Part shown: positions 20,572 to 33,150 of the stretch, one piece after another
How the letters are laid out: every line of letters begins with the position of its first letter
Numbering within the stretch: position 1 is the first letter of the stretch
Assembly (NCBI GenBank): GCA_020056305.1
Contig: JAGVIA010000039.1
Coordinates: forward strand, 1-40,048
DNA from: an archaeon
GTDB lineage: Archaea > Micrarchaeota > Micrarchaeia > Anstonellales > Anstonellaceae
Direction of reading: 5' to 3'
Length of the DNA stretch: 40,048 bases
Program-made: the position numbers and the translations under genes
Notes under the pieces: generated by a model
What the model was told of the DNA's origin: nothing
The model's database searches: none
Seen by the model: only the letters and a program-made list of their open reading frames with translations

Positions 20572-22764
20572 CTACAAATCCAGGAAATCGTTCGGCGTTG
20601 GCGGGTCTGGTTTATCCCCTTTGCGGGCGCGTATCGCACGGACGACTTTCCCAAGCATGTCGCGCGGCATGGGCTCGTATCCCGCATACTCCTGGTACGG
20701 GATTGCACGGCCCTGTGTCGCCGAGCGCAAGTCGTTTCCAAATCCGAACATCTCCGCAACAGGGAGCTTTACGATTATGTTTGAGGTCTCTCCCTCCTGT
20801 ATCATGTCAAGCAACTGGCCGCGCCTGCCCTGAATCAGGGTGATCACGTTGCCCATGTAATCCTGCGGCACGATGATTGTGACTTTCTGCTTTGGCTCCT
20901 GCAATGTGACGCCCGCGTATAGCATGCCGGCGTATATGGGCCGCTTTGTTGCCGGGATTATCTGCGCAGGGCCCCGGTGCACCGGGTCTTCGTGGATTGT
21001 CGCATCCTCAAGGCGCACTTTCACGCCGACCACTTTCTCCTTTGCAAGCGCGCCTGAGTCCATTGCCTCTTCAAAGCCCTGTATGAGAAGCTCCATTATT
21101 TCGTTTAGGTACTGGATGCCGCGCGTGTCGTTTAGCAAAATGTTCTTGTTGTGTATGTCAAGGATGGATTTTGCCTCGTCACGGGGCATGCCGCACTCAA
21201 CAAGCGTTTCCACAAGCGACTTGCCCTTTGGCCTGCCATCCGGTATTTTGCCCTCCAGCATGGCGTCATACACGGCTTTCTCAATAGGCTCGATTATGAA
21301 TTTGAGCTTGGTGTGCTTGTTTGGGGATTTTCCCTCAATAGGCCCGGCTTTCCCGGAAATCATCTCGCGGTACACAACGATTGGCGGCGAGGTGACGATT
21401 GGGATGCCGCGCTCCTTTGTTATCTTGTATTCGATGATTTCAAGGTGCAGCTCGCCCATGCCGGATATTAAGTGCTCGCCTGTTTCCTGGTTGATTTCTA
21501 CTTTGAGAGTCGGATCTTCTTTCCCGATCTGGCGAAGCGCTAAGATAAGCTTTGCAAGGTCCTTGGATTCCTTTGCCTCGATGCTCTTTGTGACAACCGG
21601 CTCTGCGTAGTGCTTGATTTGCTCGAAGGGCTGTATCTGGTCGGTGCTGATTGTCTCGCCCACATACACATCGCGCAGGCCGACGACGCCGACGATGTTC
21701 CCTGCGACCACATGGTCGACCATGACACGGTCAGGGCCCATGTAAATTGCAACCTGCTGCACCTTTTCCATTGTGAGGCGGGATGCAAGAAACAGCATGT
21801 CGCTTTTCTTCATCTGGCCCGAGAACAGCCGCACGACTGCGACCTCGCCTGCGTGCTCATCGTTCACGACGCCAAAGCAGATTCCGATTGTCTTTCCGTT
21901 CGGATCGCAGTTTGACATCCATATGCCTTCCTTTGACTGCGGGTCGCCGGCCCAGATGACCGGAATCCGGTATTTTTGCGCGACAAGGGGGCAGGGAAGG
22001 TGCTCAATCACCATGCCTAGCAATACCTCGTCAAGGGGGGATTTTTCCACAAGCGTCTTGTGGTCGCCTGCCTTGCAATAATTGTAAATGTCGGAGAACT
22101 TGATGCTGTACTTTGTCATGGACTTTATTGAGACTGCCCACTTGTGGAAAGCCGAGCCGAACACGATGTTGCCCTTTGCAACGCCTATTGCCCATTCGTC
22201 CTTCATGTCGGCAGGCGCATACTGGTCTACGATTTTGTTCAGGCCGTTTATGATTTTGATGAGCCGTGCCTGCATTGCATCCGCATCAAGCTGCAATTCG
22301 TTGATGAGGCGGTCTATCTTGTTGATGAAAATAGTGGGCTTTGCCTTTTCCTTGAGCGCCTGGCGCAGCACTGTTTCGGTCTGGGGCATGATGCCTTCCA
22401 CAGAATCCACGACGAGAACAACGCCGTCAACTGCGCGCATTGCGCGCGTGACATGCCCTCCGAAGTCAACATGCCCGGGCGTGTCAATAAGGTTCACAAG
22501 GTAGTCCTTGCCATCCATGTTGAATGCGAGAGAAATGTTGGCGGATTTGATGGTGATGCCGCGAGCCTGCTCCTGCTCGTCAAAGTCCATGACGCGCTGC
22601 TCGCCTGCAAGGTCCTTTGAGATTAATCCCGCGCGTGCGACAAGGGAATCTGTCATCGTGGTCTTGCCGTGGTCGACGTGCGCGACGATTGCGACGTTGC
22701 GGACGTTCTCCACAGTCTTCATCATCTTGATGACTTCATCTACGACAAATTCCTTTCGCACCAT
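20572..22764 (-). CDS. Translation elongation factor aEF-2
   Basis: A 730-residue translocation GTPase of normal archaeal length. The G domain shows AHVDHGKTT (residues 28-36), RGITIKSA (switch I/G2 region), DTPGHVDF and NKIDR. Later domains carry GMGELHLEI and the C-terminal EDPVHRGPAQ, in which H596 is the expected diphthamide site, the target of Dph enzymes. The ATG at 22764 follows GAGGTAG at six bases. It is last in the rpoH-to-EF-2 operon, after uS7, the usual archaeal order. The 138-bp gap before it holds a TATA-like ATTTATTCG (around 22843-22851), so it may also have its own promoter. Confidence 0.98.
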   Translation of the reverse strand: MVRKEFVVDEVIKMMKTVENVRNVAIVAHVDHGKTTMTDSLVARAGLISKDLAGEQRVMDFDEQEQARGITIKSANISLAFNMDGKDYLVNLIDTPGHVDFGGHVTRAMRAVDGVVLVVDSVEGIMPQTETVLRQALKEKAKPTIFINKIDRLINELQLDADAMQARLIKIINGLNKIVDQYAPADMKDEWAIGVAKGNIVFGSAFHKWAVSIKSMTKYSIKFSDIYNYCKAGDHKTLVEKSPLDEVLLGMVIEHLPCPLVAQKYRIPVIWAGDPQSKEGIWMSNCDPNGKTIGICFGVVNDEHAGEVAVVRLFSGQMKKSDMLFLASRLTMEKVQQVAIYMGPDRVMVDHVVAGNIVGVVGLRDVYVGETISTDQIQPFEQIKHYAEPVVTKSIEAKESKDLAKLILALRQIGKEDPTLKVEINQETGEHLISGMGELHLEIIEYKITKERGIPIVTSPPIVVYREMISGKAGPIEGKSPNKHTKLKFIIEPIEKAVYDAMLEGKIPDGRPKGKSLVETLVECGMPRDEAKSILDIHNKNILLNDTRGIQYLNEIMELLIQGFEEAMDSGALAKEKVVGVKVRLEDATIHEDPVHRGPAQIIPATKRPIYAGMLYAGVTLQEPKQKVTIIVPQDYMGNVITLIQGRRGQLLDMIQEGETSNIIVKLPVAEMFGFGNDLRSATQGRAIPYQEYAGYEPMPRDMLGKVVRAIRARKGDKPDPPTPNDFLDL

Positions 22765-22840
22765 TGAAAACTACCTCGAAAAATGAAGGAGCTAACAGAT
22801 GAAAGCCCTAGCGGCGACAAACAGGCAGCCGTTAACTGCA

Positions 22841-22852
22841 CGAATAAATTCG
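22841..22852 (-). promoter_or_regulatory. AT-rich palindrome upstream of EF-2, possible own promoter
   Basis: CGAATAAATTCG is an interrupted palindrome (CGAAT-AA-ATTCG) in the 138-bp uS7/EF-2 gap. Read on the minus strand it includes AATTTATT, TATA-like, which would start transcription near 22820 and give a 55-base leader. It could equally be a regulator site or chance. Confidence 0.25.
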
Positions 22853-22902
22853 CCGTTGAAGCATTTGCAGCAGCGCATTTTCTGCTTTTGGCACACGCGC
22901 AA

Positions 22903-23502
22903 TTATCTCGCGCTTCTTGCCATGCGTTCTGTCTCATCCTTCTTTTTGATTGCAAACGAGTTGTTCACGTCATTCTTTGCCGCAAGCTCGATTTCATTCG
23001 CAAGCGCCTCGGCAAGAGTGCGTTTTTCGTCAAACGCGCCGATGATTGCGGCAAGGGTGATGTTGCGCAGTGCCATGTCAAGCCGGCGCTGCGCCGAGAC
23101 GTCAACTGCGACCTGGTAGGACACGCCACCGTATGAGACGCGGGTGAAGTCCTCGCGGGGTGCCGAGTTCTCAAGCGCCTCGACAAGCACCTGCACCGGG
23201 TTCTTCTTCGTCTTCTGCTCTATTAGCGCAAATGCATCCTGCACGATCTTGATTGCCTTTGTCTTCTTGCCCTGCATCGAGCCCTGCGTGCGGATGACCT
23301 TGCCAAGCGCCTTTTCGCCCGTGCCCCCGCGCATGAGCTTGTTTGCAAGCCTCTCGACAATGCTCACGAAGCGCTTGCCGAACTGGCGCTTTGTGTGCCT
23401 GCCGTGCGAGTGAGTTGCTGTGGCCAGGCAGATGTAATTGCGCAATGACGGGTCGCGCACTTCAATTGTTGATACGTCGTATTTCTCGAATATTTTCTCC
23501 AT
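22903..23502 (-). CDS. rps7: 30S ribosomal protein uS7
   Basis: A 199-residue archaeal/eukaryotic-type uS7, the primary assembler of the 30S head. Recognisable parts are the RQFGKRFVSIVERLANKLM helix region, GKVIRTQGSMQGKKTKA, NPVQVLVEALENSAPRED and VDVSAQRRLDMALRNI, which is the family C-terminal signature. The ATG at 23502 has GTGAT three bases upstream. It is followed by EF-2 and preceded, unusually, by a small membrane protein rather than directly by uS12. Confidence 0.97.
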   Translation of the reverse strand: MEKIFEKYDVSTIEVRDPSLRNYICLATATHSHGRHTKRQFGKRFVSIVERLANKLMRGGTGEKALGKVIRTQGSMQGKKTKAIKIVQDAFALIEQKTKKNPVQVLVEALENSAPREDFTRVSYGGVSYQVAVDVSAQRRLDMALRNITLAAIIGAFDEKRTLAEALANEIELAAKNDVNNSFAIKKKDETERMARSAR

Positions 23503-23593
23503 TGCATCACTTTCTCACAAATTATAAGAGGAAAAAAGCGGCAAATTAACATAGGTTGCAAGGCAACGCATGCCAATGCCGCACGAATGAAAC

Positions 23594-23812
23594 TTACTTC
23601 CTTCCCTTCTTCTTGACCATCTTTTCGATGTCGGCTACTTTTGACACCAGCTGCAGATATCCCCCGAGGAGGAACATGAACACAAGGTAGAGCAGCTGCA
23701 ATTCCGTCAGGCGGATGCCCTGCACAGTGTTCACAAGCAGAAGCCCGCCGAACACGACGCCAAGCGCCATGACAAGCTTCCACATTGTCTCTGCCAAGTC
23801 CGAAAACGCCAT
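23594..23812 (-). CDS. Small two-helix membrane protein between uS12 and uS7
   Basis: A 72-residue protein with two hydrophobic helices (about residues 11-28 and 36-57: VMALGVVFGGLLLVN and LYLVFMFLLGGYLQLV) joined by a short polar turn (TVQGIRLTE). A basic C-terminus ends MVKKKGRK. The ATG at 23812 has a strong Shine-Dalgarno (GAGGTGA, seven bases away) that also contains the uS12 stop, so it is almost certainly translated with the operon. No family is recognised. Archaeal uS12 and uS7 are usually adjacent, and a membrane protein here is unexpected. It is followed by 91 bp before uS7. Confidence 0.72.
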   Translation of the reverse strand: MAFSDLAETMWKLVMALGVVFGGLLLVNTVQGIRLTELQLLYLVFMFLLGGYLQLVSKVADIEKMVKKKGRK

Positions 23813-23819
23813 ATCTGGC

Positions 23820-24248
23820 TCACCTCTTTGGCTTCTCCTTGCGCTTCTGCACAAGCATTTGGAGATCGACGCCGTTGACTGCTATGACTTTGTAGCGCAC
23901 GCCGGGGATCGACCCCATCTGCCCGCGCTGGGAGCCCCCAAGGCCCTCTATTGTGACTTCATCATGCTCATCTATATAATTGATGGCACCGCTCCGGGGC
24001 GCGAACGCCGTCACAAGCTTGCCGTTCTTGATGAGCTGTATTTTGACGCATTTTATAAGCCCCGAGTGCGGCTGCTTTTGCTCGAGGGATTTCTTCTCAA
24101 TCACGATGCCCTTTGCCTGCGGCGAGCCCTCAAGCGGGTCGAATTTCTCCTTGAGGTGCAGCTTCCTTCTTTTCCAGGTTTTCTTGAGCCAGCGCGAGTG
24201 CTTTGCCCTGCGTTGCAAATCGCGTCCTGCAAATTCTCCCTTTCCCAT
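23820..24248 (-). CDS. rps12: 30S ribosomal protein uS12
   Basis: A 142-residue archaeal uS12 at the decoding centre. Signature segments are [23 protein letters not shown] (cited by KGIV and QP-S-x-x-KC), [20 protein letters not shown] and [20 protein letters not shown]. The decoding-site lysine loop QPHS replaces the usual QPNS. The ATG at 24248 follows GGTGA at four bases. The stop TGA forms part of the next gene's Shine-Dalgarno. Confidence 0.96.
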   Translation of the reverse strand: MGKGEFAGRDLQRRAKHSRWLKKTWKRRKLHLKEKFDPLEGSPQAKGIVIEKKSLEQKQPHSGLIKCVKIQLIKNGKLVTAFAPRSGAINYIDEHDEVTIEGLGGSQRGQMGSIPGVRYKVIAVNGVDLQMLVQKRKEKPKR

Positions 24249-24270
24249 CCATTCACCATTTTGAGATTAT

Positions 24271-24693
24271 TTACTTTGAATTCAAGCGCAAATCGCAGTT
24301 GAACTTCCGCTGCAGCATTGTGCGGCAGACCTTTATCCGCTCGCCGCCCCGCCCTATGGCAGAGCCGCGGTCGGTTTCAGCGACCGTAACATAGGCGGTT
24401 TTGGAATCCATTTTGTCGTGTATGTTTATATTTGATATGGGTATGCTGCCAAAGAGGCTCCGGATGAAATCCTCTATGTTTTCCGAATCCTCGAACACGA
24501 GCACCTGGCGCCCGAACGCGGACCGCACGCGCGTGATGTTCGCGCCCTTCTTGCCGATTGCGCGGCCCAGCTCTCCCTTGGCAACAAGGAAGACCACTGC
24601 CATGTCGTTTATCATGCAGTCGCGGACAGCCGCGTTTGTGAGGGACTCAAAAAGCGCCATGCACTTTATCGCGTCGTTGTCAAGCTCAACCAT
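24271..24693 (-). CDS. nusA: Archaeal NusA-like transcription factor (tandem KH)
   Basis: A 140-residue archaeal NusA, which lacks the bacterial N-terminal and S1 domains and consists of two KH modules. KH1 carries GRAIGKKGANITRVRSAFG and KH2 carries GSAIGRGGERIKVCRTML; each has its GxxG loop (GKKG, GRGG). It is taken to act in transcription elongation or termination or RNA binding. The ATG at 24693 overlaps the last codons of eL30 (TGA at 24686-24688), so the genes overlap by eight bases and are probably coupled. Gene order eL30-nusA-uS12 is standard in archaea. Confidence 0.95.
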   Translation of the reverse strand: MVELDNDAIKCMALFESLTNAAVRDCMINDMAVVFLVAKGELGRAIGKKGANITRVRSAFGRQVLVFEDSENIEDFIRSLFGSIPISNINIHDKMDSKTAYVTVAETDRGSAIGRGGERIKVCRTMLQRKFNCDLRLNSK

Positions 24694-25030
24694 TTGCTTC
24701 CTCTTTCTTTGCAAGCGACATTATCTTGGAGTTGCCCGCATCCTGCACAGCAAGCACCGACACCGGGTGCGGCCTGCCGCACACAGAGCCAAGCTCGACA
24801 GAAGTGCCGGGGAACAGAAGAACTGCGACTCCTGAGAGCGCGGCGAATTTCTCAATGCCGGCCTTTTGGTACTTGGGGCAGTTTGCGGATATGACAAACG
24901 CCATTGCCGCGCCTGAGAGCGAGCGCTTGTAAGCTGTTCGCATGCCAAACTCGACCTTGCCGGAATCCACTGCCATGCGGATTGCGCGCTCAAGCGAGCC
25001 TTCGTTTTCGGTTGTTTTTTTCCGTGCCAT
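24686..25030 (-). CDS. rpl30e: 50S ribosomal protein eL30
   Basis: A 114-residue eL30 of the L7Ae/L30e RNA-binding fold. It shows SLERAIRMAVDSGKVEFGMR near the N-terminus, AKLVVIA-type AMAFVISANCPKYQK in the middle and VAVLLFPGTSVELGSVCGRP, the typical family C-terminal block. The ATG at 25030 follows GGTG. It lies between rpoA2 and nusA as in most archaea. Confidence 0.95.
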   Translation of the reverse strand: MARKKTTENEGSLERAIRMAVDSGKVEFGMRTAYKRSLSGAAMAFVISANCPKYQKAGIEKFAALSGVAVLLFPGTSVELGSVCGRPHPVSVLAVQDAGNSKIMSLAKKEEANG

Positions 25031-25059
25031 ATAAACGCACCTTTGGGGTTCTGTTTAGG

Positions 25060-28627
<3,568 letters not shown>

Positions 28628-28638
28628 AGTGGCACCCT

Positions 28639-30492
28639 TTACCTTGCCTTGTCCCGCATGAGCAGGCGCGGGAAAATGTGAAGCGATTTTATCTCGTCAA
28701 GCAGCAGCTTGAACGCATAGCTCATCTCAACATAGTGAAGGCTTGTGGAGTCGCAGAGCGGGCAGTATTCCCGGTTTTTTATATGGTCCTTGATTGCGAT
28801 TGAGCCGCACTTGTCGCACACAAGCTCGTATGTGCGGTCGGATTCCTCAAGCAATCTCTCGCGCAGAAGCATGGATGCGCCGTAACCGATTAGGCAGTCG
28901 CGCTCCATCTCCCCGAACCTCAAGCCTCCTTCGCGCGCCCTGCCCTCTGTCGGCTGGTGCGTGAGAAGCTGCACAGGCCCGCGGCTGCGCACGTGCATCT
29001 TGTTGGACACGAGGTGGTGAAGGCGCTGGTAATAAGTGACGCCGATGTATATCTTTGACTTGATCTGGACGCCGGTGACGCCATCGTAGAGTATCTCTTC
29101 CCCGTACTCCTCAAAGCCGTTCTCCCTTAGCACTGCCTTGAACTCCTCTTCCTTGTCGCCGTGGAATGCCGTGCCGTCAGCGAATTTCCCGGACAAGCAC
29201 GCGGCCTTTGCGCCAAGGGTCTCAAGGAGGTGCCCCACTGTCATACGGGAGGGGATTGCGTGCGGATTGATTATGATGTCAGGGACAATGCCGTCCTTTG
29301 TGAATGGCATGTCCTCCTGGGGGAGAAGCAAGCCAAGCACTCCCTTTTGCCCGTGGCGGGATGCGAACTTGTCGCCCGCCTCCGGGATTTTTATCGAGCG
29401 CATGCGGACTTTCACAAGCCGGTTGCCCGAAAGGCTGTCTGTGATCATGACCGAGTCAACTGTGCCTTCCTCGCCGCTCTTCATTGCAAGGGAGTTCTCG
29501 CGCTTCTTTTCCTCCATGACGCCAAACACTGACATTTCCTCAAGGAAACGGGGCGGAGATGTTTTTCCGACAAGCACGTCCTTTGTGGAAACGCGGCTCT
29601 CAGGAACGATGATGCCGTCCTCGCCAAGGTGGCGGTATGCCTTTTCCTCGCGGTAACCCTGCGTAGTGACTGCTGGAATCTCAAATTTGTCCTTTTGCCC
29701 GCCGGGGTAGCGGCGCTCCTCTGCCTCATATGTCTTGTAGAAAACCGAGCGGCCAAGCCCGCGATCCACTGCGCTTCTGTTCATGACAATCGCGTCGCCC
29801 ATGTTGTATCCCTGCATTGACGTGATTGCGACAACAAAATTCTGGCCTGCGGCGCGCTCTGCGAATTTGAGAATCTTGTAAGGCCGCGTGCGCACAAGGG
29901 GCTGCTGCGGGTAATACATTATGTGCCCGCGCGAGTCAGTGCGCAAATTGAAATTCACAGTGTAGGTGCCCAATGACTGCTTTGCCATCGAGCATGCCAT
30001 TGTGATACGCGGGGATGAGTTGTATTCTGGGTAGGGAAGCACTGACACAGTGACTCCGCAAATTGAGACCGGGTCGATTTCAAGGTGCGTGTGCGCAGGC
30101 AGGAGCTCCGGCTCAGTGAGGGCGACATACGCACCCTCCTCTTCCTCTGCATCAAGGTATTCTATTACGCCCAGCTTCACCAGCTTGCTCCAGGAGAGTT
30201 CACCGGTCTTTAGCTGCTCGATAAGCGAGGGGATGAGCTTGCTCTTGCCATCCTCCACTACTATATATGGGCGGCGCGCGCGGCCTGAATCGGTGTTGAT
30301 GTAAACTTCATCAGTGCCACGGTTGTAGTGCACGTTCATCTCGTGCGTTATGGTGCCTGCGCGCCTCTTTTCGCGAAGCTCGCGGGCAAGTGAGGGGCCT
30401 GACTCGTGAAATCCGATAAGCCTGCCGTTAAGGAAGACGCTTGTCTTCTGCCCTGGCAGCTTGAGCCTTTTCTTTTTGCGTTTGACAGCCAT
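28639..30492 (-). CDS. rpoB1: DNA-directed RNA polymerase subunit B' (C-terminal half of B)
   Basis: A 617-residue B' subunit. Important motifs are YNMGDAIVMNRSAVDRGLGR, the catalytic-site GDKFASRHGQKGVLG and the clamp region RGPVQLLTHQPTEGRAREGG, followed by a zinc ribbon (CDKCG with CPLC) and the C-terminal FKLLLDEIKSLHIFPRL. The split of subunit B into B'' and B' occurs in many Euryarchaeota and is here confirmed by two separate reading frames. The ATG at 30492 has AAAGGTTG upstream. It lies 11 bp after rpoB2. Confidence 0.98.
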   Translation of the reverse strand: MAVKRKKKRLKLPGQKTSVFLNGRLIGFHESGPSLARELREKRRAGTITHEMNVHYNRGTDEVYINTDSGRARRPYIVVEDGKSKLIPSLIEQLKTGELSWSKLVKLGVIEYLDAEEEEGAYVALTEPELLPAHTHLEIDPVSICGVTVSVLPYPEYNSSPRITMACSMAKQSLGTYTVNFNLRTDSRGHIMYYPQQPLVRTRPYKILKFAERAAGQNFVVAITSMQGYNMGDAIVMNRSAVDRGLGRSVFYKTYEAEERRYPGGQKDKFEIPAVTTQGYREEKAYRHLGEDGIIVPESRVSTKDVLVGKTSPPRFLEEMSVFGVMEEKKRENSLAMKSGEEGTVDSVMITDSLSGNRLVKVRMRSIKIPEAGDKFASRHGQKGVLGLLLPQEDMPFTKDGIVPDIIINPHAIPSRMTVGHLLETLGAKAACLSGKFADGTAFHGDKEEEFKAVLRENGFEEYGEEILYDGVTGVQIKSKIYIGVTYYQRLHHLVSNKMHVRSRGPVQLLTHQPTEGRAREGGLRFGEMERDCLIGYGASMLLRERLLEESDRTYELVCDKCGSIAIKDHIKNREYCPLCDSTSLHYVEMSYAFKLLLDEIKSLHIFPRLLMRDKAR

Positions 30493-30503
30493 AATAACAA
30501 CCT

Positions 30504-31964
30504 TTAGAGCTTGACATTCATGCGGCCCAGAAGAGATTCAATCGCCTCTTCCGGCTCGCCAGTGGATACTTCGCAGAGAAGCGCCAGGTTTTTCACAAGG
30601 GCGCAGCTTGGGCCCTCGGGAGATTCGTTCGGGCAGAGCTTGCCCCAGTGCGTGCCGTGCAAGTCACGTGCCTTGAAGTGCGGGTGCTTGCGTGAAAGCG
30701 GGGAAATGATGCGGCGCAGATGAGATGTAGTGGAAAGGAAGCTAGTGCGGTCCAGCAATTGCGACACGCCTGTCTGCCCGGCTATCCAGTTGCCGGTTGC
30801 CATCGAGTATCTTATTCTGTCTGAGAGGGCATCTGGGCGCACCAATGTCTGCACTGCCAGGCGCCTGCCTCTTGCATCTGCACGGCCTGCCTGGTATGCA
30901 ATGTCCTTTATGAGGAACTGGAACGCGTATCGGAAAAGCTCTTCCATGAGAGTGCCTGCAAGCTTGATGCGCTTGTTCGCATAGTGGTCCTTGTCATCCT
31001 GCGGTATCTCCTTGTATGCGACCAAGATGGCGCGCTCTGCCATTTTGCAAAGGTAATATGCCTTCTTGAGCCGCTCGCCAGCATCAGTGCCGATGTGCGG
31101 CAATAGATATGTGTCCATGAGAACTTCGGCGCGCTTGTTGCGGTAGTCCTCTGCCTGCCCCGGAGCTGCTTTTTTGCCTAGGTAATCAACGGCATCTTTC
31201 TGGTTCGAGCTTGTGTCCACTTCTAAGTTGAGCAAAATGTCCGAGATGACGTGCTTGTCATCCCCGAATGCCTTTTGTATGTCGCTCTTGTGCTCAAGGC
31301 CAAGCGAGCGGATGACTGACATGAATGAGAGGTCCTTTGGGGATGCGGGGAAAACAACGCGGAGCAATCCTTCGTTTGTGCGCTCGACAGCGGTGCGCGC
31401 GCGGAAGCCTGCGCGCGTTGAGAATACTTTTGCAGTGACAAGAGTGTTTTCCTTTTCGCGGCTCACCATTATCCGGTTTGGCGCAAGATCCTCAATGGAA
31501 ACAAGCACGCGCTCTGAGCCGTTTATGATAAAGTAGCCGCCCGGGTCTGCCTGGTCCTCGCCTGCCGCGATCAGCTCTTCTTCTGACATGTTGTCAAGGT
31601 AGCAGAGCTTGGATTTCACCATCACAGGCAATTCGCCTATGAAAACTTCTGAGAAGATTTTCTTTTCAACGCCGTTAAAAACAGGGATGATTTCAAGGAA
31701 AACAGGGGCAGCATAAGTCAGGTTGCGCATGCGCGCCTCTGCAGGATGAATGGGCCGCTGCGAGCCGTCAGCCTCAATCACTTTTGGCTTCTCAAGGCGC
31801 AGCGCGCCAAAATGAAGCTCAAAGCCCTCGATGGAGGGCTGGATGACGCCGACTCTGTCAATTATGCCCTTCATGCCGAAATCGACAAACTTGTTGTAAG
31901 AGTCAAGATGCTGCTTGACAAGGGAATTTTCGCGGAAATAGGCTTCGAGCAATTCCTTTGTCAT
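30504..31964 (-). CDS. rpoB2: DNA-directed RNA polymerase subunit B'' (N-terminal half of B)
   Basis: A 486-residue B'' subunit holding the protrusion, lobe and fork of RNAP. It shows PGGYFIINGSERVLVSIEDL, then VRPDALSDRIRYSMATGNW, and the fork motif GTHWGKLCPNESPEGPSCAL near the C-terminus, after which the polypeptide ends at the usual split point. The ATG at 31964 follows GGTG. It is second in the operon after rpoH, 25 bp away. Confidence 0.98.
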   Translation of the reverse strand: MTKELLEAYFRENSLVKQHLDSYNKFVDFGMKGIIDRVGVIQPSIEGFELHFGALRLEKPKVIEADGSQRPIHPAEARMRNLTYAAPVFLEIIPVFNGVEKKIFSEVFIGELPVMVKSKLCYLDNMSEEELIAAGEDQADPGGYFIINGSERVLVSIEDLAPNRIMVSREKENTLVTAKVFSTRAGFRARTAVERTNEGLLRVVFPASPKDLSFMSVIRSLGLEHKSDIQKAFGDDKHVISDILLNLEVDTSSNQKDAVDYLGKKAAPGQAEDYRNKRAEVLMDTYLLPHIGTDAGERLKKAYYLCKMAERAILVAYKEIPQDDKDHYANKRIKLAGTLMEELFRYAFQFLIKDIAYQAGRADARGRRLAVQTLVRPDALSDRIRYSMATGNWIAGQTGVSQLLDRTSFLSTTSHLRRIISPLSRKHPHFKARDLHGTHWGKLCPNESPEGPSCALVKNLALLCEVSTGEPEEAIESLLGRMNVKL

Positions 31965-31989
31965 ACATATACACCTTTGCGCAAATGCG

Positions 31990-32226
31990 CTAGCTCTGGA
32001 CTACCTGGCGGTAGTGGATGTTCCCATCTTCTGTGTCCTTCCTTGTGATCTTGATGATGTCGCCGTGCTTGGCTTCGAGGTCGCCGATTGCGGCGTCCGT
32101 GATTTTTATCCTTGGAAGCTGGTGCATGCTAAGCTTTGACAAAAGTTTTGCCCGCTCGCCCTCGGGCAGCACTTCGTGCCGGGGTACAAGTTCGTGGGCT
32201 ATAGCCTTGCCTTTCTTCGCATTCAA
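31990..32226 (-). CDS. rpoH: DNA-directed RNA polymerase subunit H
   Basis: A 78-residue RpoH, the archaeal counterpart of eukaryotic RPB5 C-terminal domain. The core HELVPRHEVLPEGERAKLL, PRIKITDAAIGDLEAKHGDI and the final YRQVV match the family. The start is a TTG at 32226 with GGTG five bases upstream; no in-frame ATG is available. It heads the RNAP operon, with a strong TATA box at 32267-32277. Confidence 0.96.
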   Translation of the reverse strand: MNAKKGKAIAHELVPRHEVLPEGERAKLLSKLSMHQLPRIKITDAAIGDLEAKHGDIIKITRKDTEDGNIHYRQVVQS

Positions 32227-32265
32227 AGCAACACCGCTAACTAGATAATTAAGGAAGGTTTACGA

Positions 32266-32289
32266 ATTATATATAAAAAGGTTTTTAAA
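32266..32289. promoter_or_regulatory. Divergent promoters: rpoH operon and orphan at 32311
   Basis: On the minus strand TTTATATATAA (32277-32267) is a strong TATA box, predicting transcription of rpoH from about 32246 with a 20-base leader. On the plus strand TTTTTAAA (32282-32289) lies 26 bases before the ATG at 32311, predicting a leaderless transcript. The two TATA elements are nearly adjacent, so the polymerase complexes would compete. Confidence 0.6.
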
Positions 32290-32310
32290 CGGATCGTTGA
32301 ATTGGCAGCA

Positions 32311-33150
32311 ATGCACGAAAAGATGCATAACACAGATTTAAACTATTACTGCATAAATTACAACATGGCAGTTTCTTTGTTTGCTCAGCCCACGACAAAA
32401 ACGGCTAGGGAAAATCGGCTTAATCTGAGTGCAAGATTCTCGACCTACTTCGAAAACCCTTCCGGCACGCGGGAATTGTACGGCGCGCTTGTTCCAAGCC
32501 ACCTTGCCAGTTGCGTGATTGACCAGCTGCGGAAAACCCCGCAGCGCAAAAGGGAATCGTTCATGTGGGAAGTGTCCGGCCTCCTTAACCTCAAGCAGGA
32601 TATTTCGGAGCGCATGCTGCGAAGCATTTTTCAAGCAACCGAATCGCTTTCGCCTGAATACAGGGGAGGCTTCTTGGAAGGCTGCGTGTTTGAAGTACTA
32701 AAGTCAAAACCAGATATCGGAGAGATGGAATTTGGCGCCCTGCTTGGCAGGATTAGTCTGTTCCGGGGATTTCAGGAACACGGGTTCCTTCCGCCGGAAA
32801 TGCTTAGCTTTGTTTCGTGCGGCCGGCTTCGGCACACCTGCCCGGAAACGGCGCAGATGTTTGAAAAGGCTTTTTCCAGAGGCACACTTATCATGGCGCC
32901 TGCCCAAGTGGATGGGAAAGCCAAGATCTTGCTGGTGAAAGGCTTCTTCGGCGGCTCATGCTACCATTACGATACCGGCAAGCAACTGGCCTTCGAACCG
33001 GATTCGGGAAATTTTTATGCAGTCAAAATACAGGGCGGCACGATTGTCGAAACCGAGAGAAGAGGAGTATTTCTAGTCGGAGTCAGGGACAATTTGCTTG
33101 AAGAAATGGCAGACGCAATGCGCAATTCGGCGGGCTTGCCTTCTCTCTAA
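32311..33150 (+). CDS. Hypothetical protein
   Basis: A 279-residue predicted soluble protein with no recognised family. Residues 35-180 look mostly helical (for example SERMLRSIFQATESLSPEY, SFMWEVSGLLNL). The C-terminal third (about 190-265) alternates hydrophobic residues and turns like a beta domain (GTLIMAPAQVDGKAKILLVK, then FYAVKIQGGTIVETERRGVF). No signal peptide or transmembrane helix. The ATG at 32311 is placed for a leaderless mRNA from the TATA at 32282-32289; an ATG at 32365 is an alternative. It lies between the RNAP operon and the second cysteine-rich gene. Confidence 0.7.
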   Translation: MHEKMHNTDLNYYCINYNMAVSLFAQPTTKTARENRLNLSARFSTYFENPSGTRELYGALVPSHLASCVIDQLRKTPQRKRESFMWEVSGLLNLKQDISERMLRSIFQATESLSPEYRGGFLEGCVFEVLKSKPDIGEMEFGALLGRISLFRGFQEHGFLPPEMLSFVSCGRLRHTCPETAQMFEKAFSRGTLIMAPAQVDGKAKILLVKGFFGGSCYHYDTGKQLAFEPDSGNFYAVKIQGGTIVETERRGVFLVGVRDNLLEEMADAMRNSAGLPSL

